Notes: generated by a model not told the origin, from the sequence alone. Shown: positions 7,189 through 14,438, counted from the first letter of the stretch. The stretch is 33,347 nucleotides of DNA from Thermoleophilia bacterium (GCA_020438485.1 JAGQUM010000007.1:2219-35565), one strand, 5' to 3'. Numbers and translations are program-made.

Positions 7189-8001
7189 GTGTCGGACCAC
7201 ATCCACAGGAGCCACGTCCGGGTCTCGTCCGGCTTCTCCGAGATCGCGTCCGACTACGACGACGCCGTCCGGTTCAACGTCGAGGGGGCCCAGCGCCTGG
7301 TGACCTCGATCCCGCCGGGCGAGTACGACCGCATCCTCGACGTGGGGTGCGGCACGGGCTTCTCCACCCGGGCCGCGATCGATCGCTTCTCACCGTCCCA
7401 CGTCACGGCCGTGGACCCCGCCGAGGGCATGCTCGAGCAGTTCCGCGCCCGCTTCGCCGACACGACCGACGTGCAGATCGACATCGTCAAGGCCGACGTC
7501 GAGTCGATGCCGGTACCCGAGGCCTCCTACGACCTCGTGATCTCGTCCATGGCGTATCACTGGTTCCCCCACAAGTGGGAGGCCGCCAAGGCCATGGCCC
7601 GCGCCATGAAGCCCGGCGCCGTCGTCGCCATCCTCATGTCCGGGCGCGGTGGAGAACAGGCCTACCGCGACGTGATCTCCAACATCGAGCCCATCAACTA
7701 CCGCTGGCTCGGGGCGTTCGACGGCAACCTGCGCAACTGCGAGGAGATGGACGATTACCTCACGGGTGCCGGCCTGGAGCCCATCGACGTCTGGATGGAG
7801 ACGCGCACCCGCTATGTGCCGGTGGAGGCGTACATGGAGCGCATGCGCGTGGTGGCCGGCCACATGATCGGCGACCAGTCCGAGGCCGACGTGGCCGACT
7901 ACGTCGCCAAGATCGAGGCCGAGCTACGGCGCCGCTCCGGCCCCCGGGGCTGGCGGTACGAGTTCGCGAAGCTCTTCGCGCTGGCGCGCAAGCCGGGCTG
8001 A
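7189..8001 (+). CDS. Class I SAM-dependent methyltransferase
   Basis: 270 residues from GTG 7189, chosen because GGGAG lies eight bases upstream; an in-frame GTG at 7174 is the alternative. Motif I (ILDVGCGTGFST) is at about 49-60, an acidic residue ending beta-2 (VTAVDPAEGML) follows, and VISSMAYHWFPHKWEAAKAMARAMKPGAVVAI is the usual Methyltransf_11 core with post-motif helix. The C-terminal third, which normally sets substrate choice, does not point to a specific substrate. It is monocistronic: tRNA terminator on the left, the leaderless modA promoter on the right. The fold is certain, the substrate unknown. Confidence 0.88.
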   Translation: MSDHIHRSHVRVSSGFSEIASDYDDAVRFNVEGAQRLVTSIPPGEYDRILDVGCGTGFSTRAAIDRFSPSHVTAVDPAEGMLEQFRARFADTTDVQIDIVKADVESMPVPEASYDLVISSMAYHWFPHKWEAAKAMARAMKPGAVVAILMSGRGGEQAYRDVISNIEPINYRWLGAFDGNLRNCEEMDDYLTGAGLEPIDVWMETRTRYVPVEAYMERMRVVAGHMIGDQSEADVADYVAKIEAELRRRSGPRGWRYEFAKLFALARKPG

Positions 8002-8054
8002 CCGCCCCGCCCGGCGGGGCCCGTAGCGGCGCGACACCCCGGCCCGTCTACTAC

Positions 8055-8068
8055 GCATCGCCTAGGCT
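8055..8068 (+). promoter_or_regulatory. Leaderless modA promoter with shared mod motif
   Basis: TAGGCT (8063-8068) lies exactly six bases before the modA ATG, so transcription should begin at the start codon. GCATCGCCTAGG (8055-8066) overlaps it and recurs with one mismatch, on the opposite strand, at the modB promoter, making it a candidate operator for the downstream HTH-Mop protein. Confidence 0.55.
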
Positions 8069-8074
8069 GCGCCC

Positions 8075-8842
8075 ATGACCTCCCGTCGCATCGTCTGGGC
8101 GGCGTGCGGACTCGCCGCGTCCGGGCTGATCACGGCCGGTGCGCAGGCCGCACGCCCGGCACCCCTGACCCCCAACCGCACCGTCACGGGGGTCACCGTG
8201 TACGCCGCGGCATCCCTGACGAACGTGTTCCAGGCGGCCGCGCCACGGGTCCGGTACAGCTTCGCCGGCTCCGACCAGCTTGCGTTCCAGATCGAACAGG
8301 GGGCACCCGCCGACGTCTACGCGTCGGCGAACGTGAGGTATCCGAACACGCTGTACCGGAAGGGATTGGTCGAGCGGCCACGGATCTTCGCGTACAACGT
8401 CCTCGTCGTTCTCGTCCCCAAGGCCAATCCGGCCCGCATCCGCTCGATCCCGGATCTCGCGCGGCCCGGGGTGAAACTGGTACTTGCCGCCCCGACGGTG
8501 CCGGCGGGGGCGTACGCCCGCACGGTCCTGCATCGCCTTGACGCCGACGCCGCGTTGCAGAACGTGGTGAGTGAGGAGCCGGACGTCCGCGGCGTGGTGA
8601 CCAAGGTCGCGCTGGGCGAGGCGGACGCCGGAATCGCGTACTGGACGGACTTCGCATCCCAGCGCCGGCGCGTCGGCTTCGTCGGCATCCCGGCCGCCGC
8701 CCAGCCCACCGTGGCGTACTCGGTCGCGGTCACCAGAGCGGCGTCCGATCGCGCCCGGGCCCGGGCCTTCGTGCGCTACCTGCTGAGCCCCGACGGCAGG
8801 CGGTGGCTGCGGCGCTACGGCTTCCGCACGCCCCTGCGCTGA
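8075..8842 (+). CDS. modA: Molybdate ABC transporter substrate-binding protein
   Basis: 255 residues. A Sec-type signal peptide (about 1-26) is followed by the ModA hallmarks VTVYAAASLTNVF, FAGSDQLAFQIEQGAPADVYASA and, near the C-terminus, YSVAVTRAASDRARARAFVRYLLSPDGRRWLRRYGF. These segments provide the oxyanion-binding Ser/Ala/Tyr residues of ModA. A cysteine at position 11 lies within the signal region, so a lipoprotein is possible but the lipobox is poor. The protein captures molybdate or tungstate outside the membrane and hands it to ModB. The start codon is fixed by the leaderless promoter. modB follows after about 150 bases. Confidence 0.93.
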   Translation: MTSRRIVWAACGLAASGLITAGAQAARPAPLTPNRTVTGVTVYAAASLTNVFQAAAPRVRYSFAGSDQLAFQIEQGAPADVYASANVRYPNTLYRKGLVERPRIFAYNVLVVLVPKANPARIRSIPDLARPGVKLVLAAPTVPAGAYARTVLHRLDADAALQNVVSEEPDVRGVVTKVALGEADAGIAYWTDFASQRRRVGFVGIPAAAQPTVAYSVAVTRAASDRARARAFVRYLLSPDGRRWLRRYGFRTPLR

Positions 8843-8849
8843 GTGCGCC

Positions 8850-8867
8850 GCCAACCACCGGGTTGGC
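8850..8867 (+). other. Hairpin just after modA
   Basis: GCCAAC (8850-8855) and GTTGGC (8862-8867) form a 6-bp stem, loop CACCGG, eight bases after the modA stop. No T-run follows, so it may protect the modA mRNA end or weaken read-through into modB, which has its own promoter. Confidence 0.4.
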
Positions 8868-8939
8868 ACCGCGGCCCCATCTCGCACCGCCGTGGCCGGG
8901 ATCGCCGGTGATTCGCACCCGGCGGCCCCCTCGGCCCCA

Positions 8940-8958
8940 CCTATGCGATGCATATGCT
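8940..8958 (+). promoter_or_regulatory. modB promoter with inverted copy of the mod motif
   Basis: CCTATGCGATGC (8940-8951) is, on the minus strand, GCATCGCATAGG, an 11/12 match to the element at the modA promoter. TATGCT (8953-8958) is a -10 box six bases before an ATG at 8965. ATGCGA (8943-8948) and TCGCAT (8961-8966) also form a dyad around the -10. Confidence 0.5.
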
Positions 8959-8964
8959 GCTCGC

Positions 8965-8994
8965 ATGCGACTCGCCTTTACGGCAGCGACGTGA
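8965..8994 (+). CDS. Candidate leaderless 9-residue leader peptide before modB
   Basis: ATG at 8965 is at the predicted transcription start (TATGCT plus six bases). The frame MRLAFTAAT ends with TGA at 8992-8994, overlapping the modB GTG (8991-8993) as GTGA. modB has no Shine-Dalgarno of its own, so translation of the mini-ORF would bring ribosomes to its start. It may act purely as a ribosome loader. Confidence 0.4.
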   Translation: MRLAFTAAT

Positions 8995-9809
8995 TCCGCG
9001 CGTTCTGGGTGCTCGCCGCGGTCCTCACGGCCGCCACCCTGACGTTCCTGGCACTGCCGATCGTCGCGGTCTTCCTGCGCGTGCCCCCCGGCGAGGCGTA
9101 CCTGTCGCCGGTCGCCATCGACGCGCTGCGGCTGACGGCGGAGACCAGCCTGGTGGCCAACGCCGTGTTCGTCGCGGTGGGCACCCCGGCCGCGTACCTG
9201 CTGGCCGTGCGCCGCTTCCCGGGCCGGGGGGCCCTGCTGACCCTGTGCGAACTGCCGCTGGTCCTGCCGCCCGCTGTCGCGGGCATCGGCCTGCTGGTGG
9301 CGTTCGGCCGCGCGGGGCTACTGGGTGGGACGCTGGACGCGCTGGGCTGGCAGGTGGCGTTCACGAAGGCCGCCGTCGTGCTGGCCGTGGTGTTCGTGGC
9401 CGGACCCCTGTACCTCCGCGGCGCCGTGGCGGCGTTCGACGCCGTCGACCGGGAGTGCCTCGAGGCGGCACGCACGCTCGGCGCGGGCCCGGGACGGGTG
9501 TTCGCACGCGTCGCCGTGCCCATGGCCGCGGGGGGATTGGCCGCCGCGTGGGCGACAGCGTTCGCCCGCGGGGTGGGCGAGTTCGGCGCCACCATCATCT
9601 TTGCCGGGTCCCTGCGCGGCACCACCCAAACCCTGCCCCTTGCCGTGTATTCCCAGTTCCAGAGCGATCTCGACACCGCCCTGGCCATCGGGGGGTTGCT
9701 GATCCTGTTCGCCGTCCTCGTCCTCGCCTGCCTGAGGCTCATCCCGCCATGCCGGACACTCTTGCGGCGCGCGTCGCGATCCCGCGGCGCGACGTCACCG
9801 TCGACGTAG
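8991..9809 (+). CDS. modB: Molybdate ABC transporter permease
   Basis: 272 residues from GTG 8991. About six TM helices are visible. The cytoplasmic EAA loop ECLEAARTLGAGPGRVFARVAVP (about 156-178) is the docking site for the ATPase, and GVGEFGATIIFAGSLRGTTQTLPLAVY is typical of ModB/CysT permeases. The start overlaps the stop of a short upstream ORF; an in-frame ATG at 8943 would add 16 residues but overlaps the promoter. Its 3' end overlaps modC by 61 bases. It forms the membrane channel of the molybdate importer. Confidence 0.92.
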   Translation: MIRAFWVLAAVLTAATLTFLALPIVAVFLRVPPGEAYLSPVAIDALRLTAETSLVANAVFVAVGTPAAYLLAVRRFPGRGALLTLCELPLVLPPAVAGIGLLVAFGRAGLLGGTLDALGWQVAFTKAAVVLAVVFVAGPLYLRGAVAAFDAVDRECLEAARTLGAGPGRVFARVAVPMAAGGLAAAWATAFARGVGEFGATIIFAGSLRGTTQTLPLAVYSQFQSDLDTALAIGGLLILFAVLVLACLRLIPPCRTLLRRASRSRGATSPST

Positions 9810-10459
9810 AGCTCGCGGTACCCGCCGGGTCGACGCTGGCGCTGGTGGGACCGTCGGGCGCGGGCAAGACCACAGTGGTGCGCGCCGTCGCGGGCCTCGA
9901 GCGCCTCGCTGCGGGTCGCGTGGCCGTCGGTGACGAGGTGTGGAGCGACACCCGCACCGGCCAGTGGCTGCCACCCGAGCGTCGCCGCGTGGGGCTGGTC
10001 TTCCAGCACCACGCGCTGTTCCCCCACCTCACGGTCGCGGGGAACGTGGCGTTCGCCGGGGTGGCGCCGGAAGCCGTCCACGACCTCCTGCACCGCCTCG
10101 GGATCGCCCACCTCGCAGGTGAGCGACCTGCGCGCCTGTCGGGTGGCGAGCGCCAGCGCGTGGCGCTGGCCCGGGCGCTGGCGCGCGACCCGCGCGTGCT
10201 GCTGCTGGACGAACCCATGTCGGCCCTCGACCCCCACACCCGCGCGGGCGTGCGGGCCGAGCTACGCGCGGTCCTCCGCGGACTGGAGATCCCGGCAGTG
10301 ATCGTCACCCACGACCTGGCCGACGCGTCCGCGCTCGCCGACGAGGCGGTGGTCATCGAAGCCGGTGCGGTGACCCAGCGCGGCACGCCCGCGCAGCTCG
10401 CCTCGGCACCGGCCACGGCGTTCGTGCGCGCTCTCGCGCGTGTAGCCTCGCCCCCATGA
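9749..10459 (+). CDS. modC: Molybdate ABC transporter ATP-binding protein lacking TOBE domain
   Basis: 236 residues. Walker A GPSGAGKTT, Q-loop FQHHALFPHLTV, signature LSGGERQRVALARAL, Walker B VLLLDEPMSALD and the switch histidine VIVTHD are all present. The family is usually near 350 residues because of a C-terminal Mop/TOBE domain; here the protein stops after the ATPase domain and the following gene carries a Mop domain. The ATG at 9749 lies inside modB. The stop overlaps the next ATG (ATGA). Substrate assignment as molybdate/tungstate rests on the neighbours, since the ATPase domain alone resembles other anion importers. Confidence 0.9.
   Translation: MPDTLAARVAIPRRDVTVDVELAVPAGSTLALVGPSGAGKTTVVRAVAGLERLAAGRVAVGDEVWSDTRTGQWLPPERRRVGLVFQHHALFPHLTVAGNVAFAGVAPEAVHDLLHRLGIAHLAGERPARLSGGERQRVALARALARDPRVLLLDEPMSALDPHTRAGVRAELRAVLRGLEIPAVIVTHDLADASALADEAVVIEAGAVTQRGTPAQLASAPATAFVRALARVASPP
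10443..10448 (+). promoter_or_regulatory. Internal -10 box for the HTH-Mop gene
   Basis: TAGCCT lies seven bases before the ATG at 10456, inside the modC 3' end. The regulator could therefore be made both from the mod transcript and from a leaderless transcript of its own. Confidence 0.4.
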
Positions 10460-10848
10460 CCATCCCGCGCGCGTACACCGCCGGCGAGGCCGCCCGCGCC
10501 CTCGGCATCAGCCTCGACACCCTGCGCCGCTGGGACCGTCAGGGGCGCATCACCGTCACCCGCGACGCCGCGAACCGCCGCGTGGTGTCGGCCGACGAGA
10601 TCGCCCGCGTGCGCGGCGCCGGCGACGGGGACCTGAGCGCCCGGAACCGCTTCGGCGGCACCATCCGGGACGTCCGGTCCGACGGCCTCATGACGCAGGT
10701 GGAGATCGACGTGGCGGGGCCCATCCGGGTCGTGGCGGTCATCACGGCGGACGCGGCGGCCGAGCTGGATCTGCGGGCGGGCGCGCCCGCCACGGCCGTG
10801 GTGAAGGCCACGTCCGTGATGGTCGCCGGCGGCGGCCACACGCCGTAG
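10456..10848 (+). CDS. MerR-type HTH-Mop (TOBE) molybdate-responsive regulator
   Basis: 130 residues in two parts. Residues 4-55 are a MerR/excisionase-type winged HTH (YTAGEAARALGISLDTLRRWDRQGRI). Residues about 61-126 form one Mop/TOBE domain (SARNRFGGTIRDVRSDGLMTQVEIDV, then LRAGAPATAVVKATSVMVA), the module that binds molybdate in ModE, Mop and ModC. It probably senses cytoplasmic molybdate and regulates the mod operon; a repeated 12-base motif at both mod promoters is a candidate site. It may also supply the TOBE domain missing from ModC. It differs from E. coli ModE in having a MerR-like HTH and a single Mop unit. The ATG overlaps the modC stop. Confidence 0.88.
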   Translation: MTIPRAYTAGEAARALGISLDTLRRWDRQGRITVTRDAANRRVVSADEIARVRGAGDGDLSARNRFGGTIRDVRSDGLMTQVEIDVAGPIRVVAVITADAAAELDLRAGAPATAVVKATSVMVAGGGHTP

Positions 10849-10882
10849 CCCCCGCGGGGAGCGCCCCCGCCCGAGCCCGGAT

Positions 10883-10907
10883 GCGCCCCGCGCCGGCCGC
10901 GGGGCGC
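10883..10907. terminator. GC-rich hairpin between convergent genes
   Basis: GCGCCCCGCG (10883-10892) and CGCGGGGCGC (10898-10907) form a perfect 10-bp stem with loop CCGGC between the ends of the HTH-Mop gene and pyk. No T-run flanks it, but position and symmetry suit a two-way terminator in a GC-rich genome. Confidence 0.55.
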
Positions 10908-10912
10908 GACGC

Positions 10913-12352
10913 TCACGGCACGCGGACGGCCCGCAGCACGTCGGTCGCGCGCGATGTCGACGTGACGCCCGCCAGGACCACGATCTGGTCGCCCTGGCGC
11001 ACGAACCCCTCGCGGCGCGCGGTCTCGACGACCTCCTTGACCATGGTCTCGTTGTCGAACGCCTCGCTGGAGATAGGCAGCGGCGTGGACCCCCAGCTGA
11101 CGCTCAGCTGACGCCGCACCCGCTCGTCGGGGGAGAAGCCCAGGATGGGCTGCTCCGGCCGGAACCGCGCCATGGCGCGCACGGTGCGCCCCGAGCGGGT
11201 GATGCACAGGATCGCCTCGGCGCCGAGGTCCTCGGCCACGCGCGTCGCCGCCTTCGTCATCGAGTCGGTGACCACGAAGTCCTCGACGCGTTGGGGGTCC
11301 GCCGGCGGCTTGCGGCTGGCCGAAAGGACCCGCATCCAGCTCTTGGCGTCGAACGCCTCGTCGGCCTTCTGGCAGAGCCGCGACATCGTCGCGACCACGT
11401 TGACCGGGTCGTCTCCCACCGCGGTCTCGCCCGAGAGCATCACCACCGAGGTGCCGTCGAAGACGGCGTTCGCGACGTCCGTGGCCTCCGCCCGGGTCGG
11501 GGTGGGCGCGTGAACCATCGACTCCAGCATCTGGGTGGCGGTGATGGCCGGGCAGCCCCGCCCGATGCAGGCGCGCACGATCTCCTTCTGCAGATGCGGG
11601 ACCTCCTCGATGGGGAATTCGATGCCCAGGTCGCCCCGGGCGATCATCACGGCCCCCGTCACGTCGAGGATGCCCGCCAGGTTCTCGACGGCCGCGTGCG
11701 TCTCGATCTTCGCCACCACCAGCGGCCCGCGCGGGTGGGGCTCGGTGCCCAGGCGGCGGATGTCGTGGGCCGAGCGCACGAACGACACCGCGATCATGTC
11801 CACGCCCTCCTCGACGAAACGGTCGAGGATGCGCAGGTCCTCCGGGGTCGGCGTGTTGATCTTCAGGCGTTCGGCGGGCACGTGCACGCCCGGGCTGCCC
11901 GACAGGTGCCCGCCGTGGATCACGTGGGCGACGACCCCGCCGGCGACCTCCACGACCGTCGCCACGATCCCGCCGTCGCCGAAGCTGACCCGGTCTCCCG
12001 GCTGCAGGCCGTCCACCACGCCCTCCGCGGCCACTCGCACCACGTCGCGGGTGGACGCGGTGGCGCCCTGCTCGAACCGCACCACGTCGCCGGCCGCCAC
12101 GTCGACACCGTCACGCCCGAACGACGCCGCCCGCACCTTGGGACCGGGCAGATCGACGAGCGTGCCGATCTCCCTCCCCTCCTCGGCGGCGATGGCACGC
12201 ACACGCCGGTGGAGCTCCACGGCCCCGTCCACCGAGCCATGCGACAGGTTGAGCCGCACGGCGTCCATTCCGGCGCGGATCATGCCGCGGATCACCTCGG
12301 GCGACTCGGACGCGGGGCCCAGCGTGGCCAGGATCTTGGTGCGACGGCTCAT
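10913..12352 (-). CDS. pyk: Pyruvate kinase
   Basis: 479 residues, the usual bacterial length. N-terminal RTKILATLGPASESPEVIRGMIRAGMDAVRLNLSHG, followed by the small B domain, then VAKIETHAAVENL with the catalytic Lys/Glu, MIARGDLGIEFPIEEVPHLQK (metal/substrate site) and ATQMLESMVHAPTPTRAEATDVANAVFDG are all classic. The C-terminal allosteric domain is present. It converts PEP and ADP to pyruvate and ATP in the last step of glycolysis. A G-rich Shine-Dalgarno sits a few bases before the ATG, and TAAGGT (12388-12383) is a candidate -10. It stands alone and converges with the mod operon. Confidence 0.97.
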   Translation of the reverse strand: MSRRTKILATLGPASESPEVIRGMIRAGMDAVRLNLSHGSVDGAVELHRRVRAIAAEEGREIGTLVDLPGPKVRAASFGRDGVDVAAGDVVRFEQGATASTRDVVRVAAEGVVDGLQPGDRVSFGDGGIVATVVEVAGGVVAHVIHGGHLSGSPGVHVPAERLKINTPTPEDLRILDRFVEEGVDMIAVSFVRSAHDIRRLGTEPHPRGPLVVAKIETHAAVENLAGILDVTGAVMIARGDLGIEFPIEEVPHLQKEIVRACIGRGCPAITATQMLESMVHAPTPTRAEATDVANAVFDGTSVVMLSGETAVGDDPVNVVATMSRLCQKADEAFDAKSWMRVLSASRKPPADPQRVEDFVVTDSMTKAATRVAEDLGAEAILCITRSGRTVRAMARFRPEQPILGFSPDERVRRQLSVSWGSTPLPISSEAFDNETMVKEVVETARREGFVRQGDQIVVLAGVTSTSRATDVLRAVRVP

Positions 12353-12523
12353 CGGGTCCCCCCCCCGGTCGGCTCGGCCGCGACCTTAGACGACGGGCCG
12401 CCCGTGGTCGAGGCCGGGCGGGCCGCGCACCCGCGTCAAGGCCGCGCAAAGAAGCGCCCGGGGGTGCGTCAGGAACGCGCTAAGGCCGGGGAAGCGCGGT
12501 CTTGGCGGAGTTACAACGCCCGC
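12353..12523. promoter_or_regulatory. Divergent intergenic region between pyk and the kdp remnant
   Basis: Leftward: TAAGGT at 12388-12383 is a likely pyk -10. TTGACG on the minus strand (12439-12434) looks like a -35 but is 45 bases away, too far for that box. Rightward: TACAAC at 12512-12517 lies six bases before the ATG at 12524, again the leaderless pattern. No KdpE-like operator is recognisable by eye. Confidence 0.35.
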
Positions 12524-12664
12524 ATGAGCGATCTCATCTTCCTGTGCGTGGTCGTGGCGTTCTTCGCCGTCGTCTACGCGTTCACCGTCGGCTGCGACCG
12601 GCTGATCGGCCCGCCCCCGGACCGCGGCACGCCCGACGACGCCTCCGCGGAGGACCGCCGTTGA
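12524..12664 (+). CDS. Small membrane protein upstream of kdpF
   Basis: 46 residues: one hydrophobic helix (about 4-22, LIFLCVVVAFFAVVYAFTV) followed by GCDRLIG and a charged tail. Short proteins of this shape with a final GC(D/E)RL are often found directly before kdpF in kdp operons; function unknown. The stop overlaps the TTG of kdpF (TTGA), and TACAAC six bases before the ATG suggests a leaderless transcript. Confidence 0.65.
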   Translation: MSDLIFLCVVVAFFAVVYAFTVGCDRLIGPPPDRGTPDDASAEDRR

Positions 12665-12753
12665 GCACCACCGACATCATCGGCCTCGCCGCATCCGTGG
12701 CGGCGTTGATCTATCTCCTCGTCGCCCTCGTCTTCCCGGAGCGTCTCGGATGA
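12661..12753 (+). CDS. kdpF: KdpF-like small subunit of the K+ ATPase
   Basis: 30 residues from TTG 12661: a single TM helix followed by a short tail (LIYLLVALVFPERLG), the size and pattern of KdpF (about 29 residues). KdpF stabilises the KdpFABC potassium pump. It overlaps the preceding gene (TTGA) and the following kdpA fragment (ATGA), so the local kdp order is intact up to this point. With kdpA broken and no kdpB or kdpC in this window, it is probably a relic. Confidence 0.7.
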   Translation: MSTTDIIGLAASVAALIYLLVALVFPERLG

Positions 12754-13037
12754 CCGGCGAGGGGTGGGTGCAGGCCGTTCTCCTGCTGGCGTCCGTCGCC
12801 GCCACCACGCCGCTGCTGGGCCGCTACATCGCGCGTGTGTTCGGCGACGGGCCGGGACCGCTGGAGCGTGTGTTCGGGCCCGTCGAGCGGCTGGTATTCC
12901 GCGCCTCCGGCGTCGACCCGCACCGCGAGCAGACGTGGCGCGTCTACACCGTCGGCGTGCTGGCGTTCAGCGCCGTGAGCGTGGTGGAGCCGGGGATCGG
13001 CTACCGGTTCGAGCGCGACGACGCCGGGTCGGCCTGA
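12750..13037 (+). pseudogene. kdpA: Truncated kdpA (N-terminal fragment only)
   Basis: 95 residues against roughly 550 for KdpA. The first 75-80 residues look right: an N-terminal TM helix, then PLGRYIARVF, then a region ending in ERLVFRASGVDPHREQTWRVYTVGVLAFSAVSV, which matches the KdpA N-terminus (GVERVLFRALGV in E. coli; actinobacterial forms have EQ..Y). After about 12984 the similarity stops and VEPGIGYRFERDDAGSA is unlike KdpA. No other frame continues the homology, and the next gene on the opposite strand begins to overlap here. This indicates a deletion that removed the rest of kdpA and kdpB/C, or an assembly join. Confidence 0.75.
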
Positions 13038-13651
13038 ACGGCGACGCTGCGGGCCGTGACCGAGCGGCCGCGAACCTCCACGATGCCCACCCGCGAGTCG
13101 GCGGCCTCCGGGGGTAGCAGACGGCGCCAGCGCCGGTATGCGCGCGCCCTCGGCGAGCCGGACATGTACCGCGCGTGAGCCTCCATCGTGTGGACCGCGC
13201 CGGGTGAGAACACCAGCGTGCCTCCCACGGTCCGCCACAGCGGCGCGTGCAGGTGCCCGAACACCACCACGTCGGCACCGCGGAAGCGACGGGCCAGCTG
13301 GCGCTCGAGGCCCGCCGTGTGCAGGCTCCCGGTCGCGAACGACGCAGCGATGGCCCCGGCCTCCCACGGGTCGGAGCGATCGCCGTGGACGAGGCCGATG
13401 CGCACGTCGCCCAGTGTCAGCGTGACCTCCTCGGGCAGGCGCAGTCCCGCGGCCCTGTCGTGGTTGCCCTGCACGGCCACGACGGGGGCGACCTGGCGCA
13501 GCTCGTCGAGGACGCGCGGGGCCGTGAGGTCGCCCGCGTGCAGGATCAACTCGACGCCGTCCAGGGCGTCCAGCACGCCCCTGGGCAGGCGCGGCAGCAG
13601 ATCGCCGACGTGGGTGTCGGCGACCACCCCCACCCGGCGGACGTGGCCCAC
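13001..13651 (-). CDS. YfcE/MJ0936-type metallophosphoesterase
   Basis: 216 residues from GTG 13651, eight bases after the fabI stop; an in-frame ATG at 13708 would overlap fabI by 50 bases and add unconserved sequence. Metal-binding motifs run in the expected order: VVADTHVGD (D12, H14), LILHAGDLTA, AVQGNHDRA, LVHGDRSD and VVFGHLHAPL. Such proteins are Mn2+-dependent phosphodiesterases, often active on artificial substrates, with unknown physiological targets. The tail after GIVEVRGRSVTARSVAV overlaps the antisense end of the kdpA fragment, so the last residues may not be original. It is probably co-transcribed with fabI. Confidence 0.86.
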   Translation of the reverse strand: MGHVRRVGVVADTHVGDLLPRLPRGVLDALDGVELILHAGDLTAPRVLDELRQVAPVVAVQGNHDRAAGLRLPEEVTLTLGDVRIGLVHGDRSDPWEAGAIAASFATGSLHTAGLERQLARRFRGADVVVFGHLHAPLWRTVGGTLVFSPGAVHTMEAHARYMSGSPRARAYRRWRRLLPPEAADSRVGIVEVRGRSVTARSVAVQADPASSRSNR

Positions 13652-13658
13652 GACCCGG

Positions 13659-14438
13659 CTACAGGCCCATCGCGTGGAACCCGGCGTCGACGAACAGCGC
13701 CTCGCCACTGACGGCGCTCGACAGGTCGGACGCCAGGAACAGGCCGGTGGCGCCCACCTCGTCGGTGGAGATCTCGCGTCGCAGGGGCGTGCGCGACGCG
13801 ATGGCGTCGGCCATCTCGCTGAACCCGGGGATGCCGCGCGCCGCCAGCGTGCGAACCGGCCCGGCGGAGATGGCGTTCACGCGGATGCCGCCGTCGCCCA
13901 GGTCCCACGCGAGATAGCGCACGATGCACTCCAGCGCCGCCTTCGACACCGCCATCATGTTGTAGCCGGGCATGGCACGGTCGGCGGCGATGTACGAGAG
14001 CGTCATGATCGACCCGCCGCCCGCCTCGCGCATGTGCGGCTCGGCGCGCTTGGCGAGGGCCAGCAGCGAGTACGCCGACACGTCCAGGGAGAGGAGGAAG
14101 CCCTCACGCGTGATCTCGGTGAACTTGCCCGACAGATCCTCCTGTCTCGCGAACGCCACCGCGTGCACCAGCACGTCGATGCCGCCGAGACCCCTCGCGG
14201 CCTCGTCGACGGACGCGTCCATCTGGGCGTCGTCCTGCACGTCCAGCGGCACGACGGGACCGGGGTTCGCGAGGGACTCGGCCAGCCTGCGCACGTCCTT
14301 CTCGACCCGCTCGTTCTGGTACGTCAGGGCCACGCGGGCACCGTTGTCGTCGAGTGCCTTCGCGATGGACCACGCGATGCTGCGCTTGTTCGCCACGCCC
14401 ACGACGAGGGCCCTCTTGCCCTCCACCAGTCCGGCCAT
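13659..14438 (-). CDS. fabI: Enoyl-[acyl-carrier-protein] reductase (NADH)
   Basis: 259 residues. The Rossmann loop is of FabI type (VVGVANKRSIAWSIAKAL, no GxxxGxG), and the catalytic residues are visible in SYIAADRAMPGYNMMAVSKAALE as Tyr159 and Lys166 (YX6K). RVNAISAGPVRTLAA follows, as in FabI/InhA. It reduces trans-2-enoyl-ACP in the last step of each fatty acid elongation cycle and is the target class of triclosan and isoniazid-type inhibitors. AGGAG precedes the ATG by seven bases. TAGCGT (14477-14472) is a candidate -10. Nearby fatty acid genes are absent. Confidence 0.95.
   Translation of the reverse strand: MAGLVEGKRALVVGVANKRSIAWSIAKALDDNGARVALTYQNERVEKDVRRLAESLANPGPVVPLDVQDDAQMDASVDEAARGLGGIDVLVHAVAFARQEDLSGKFTEITREGFLLSLDVSAYSLLALAKRAEPHMREAGGGSIMTLSYIAADRAMPGYNMMAVSKAALECIVRYLAWDLGDGGIRVNAISAGPVRTLAARGIPGFSEMADAIASRTPLRREISTDEVGATGLFLASDLSSAVSGEALFVDAGFHAMGL

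Noticed and set aside
12434-12439. TTGACG as the -35 of the pyk promoter
   Set aside because: It is 45 bases from the best -10 (TAAGGT), far outside the 16-19 base range, and no other -10 lies at the right distance.
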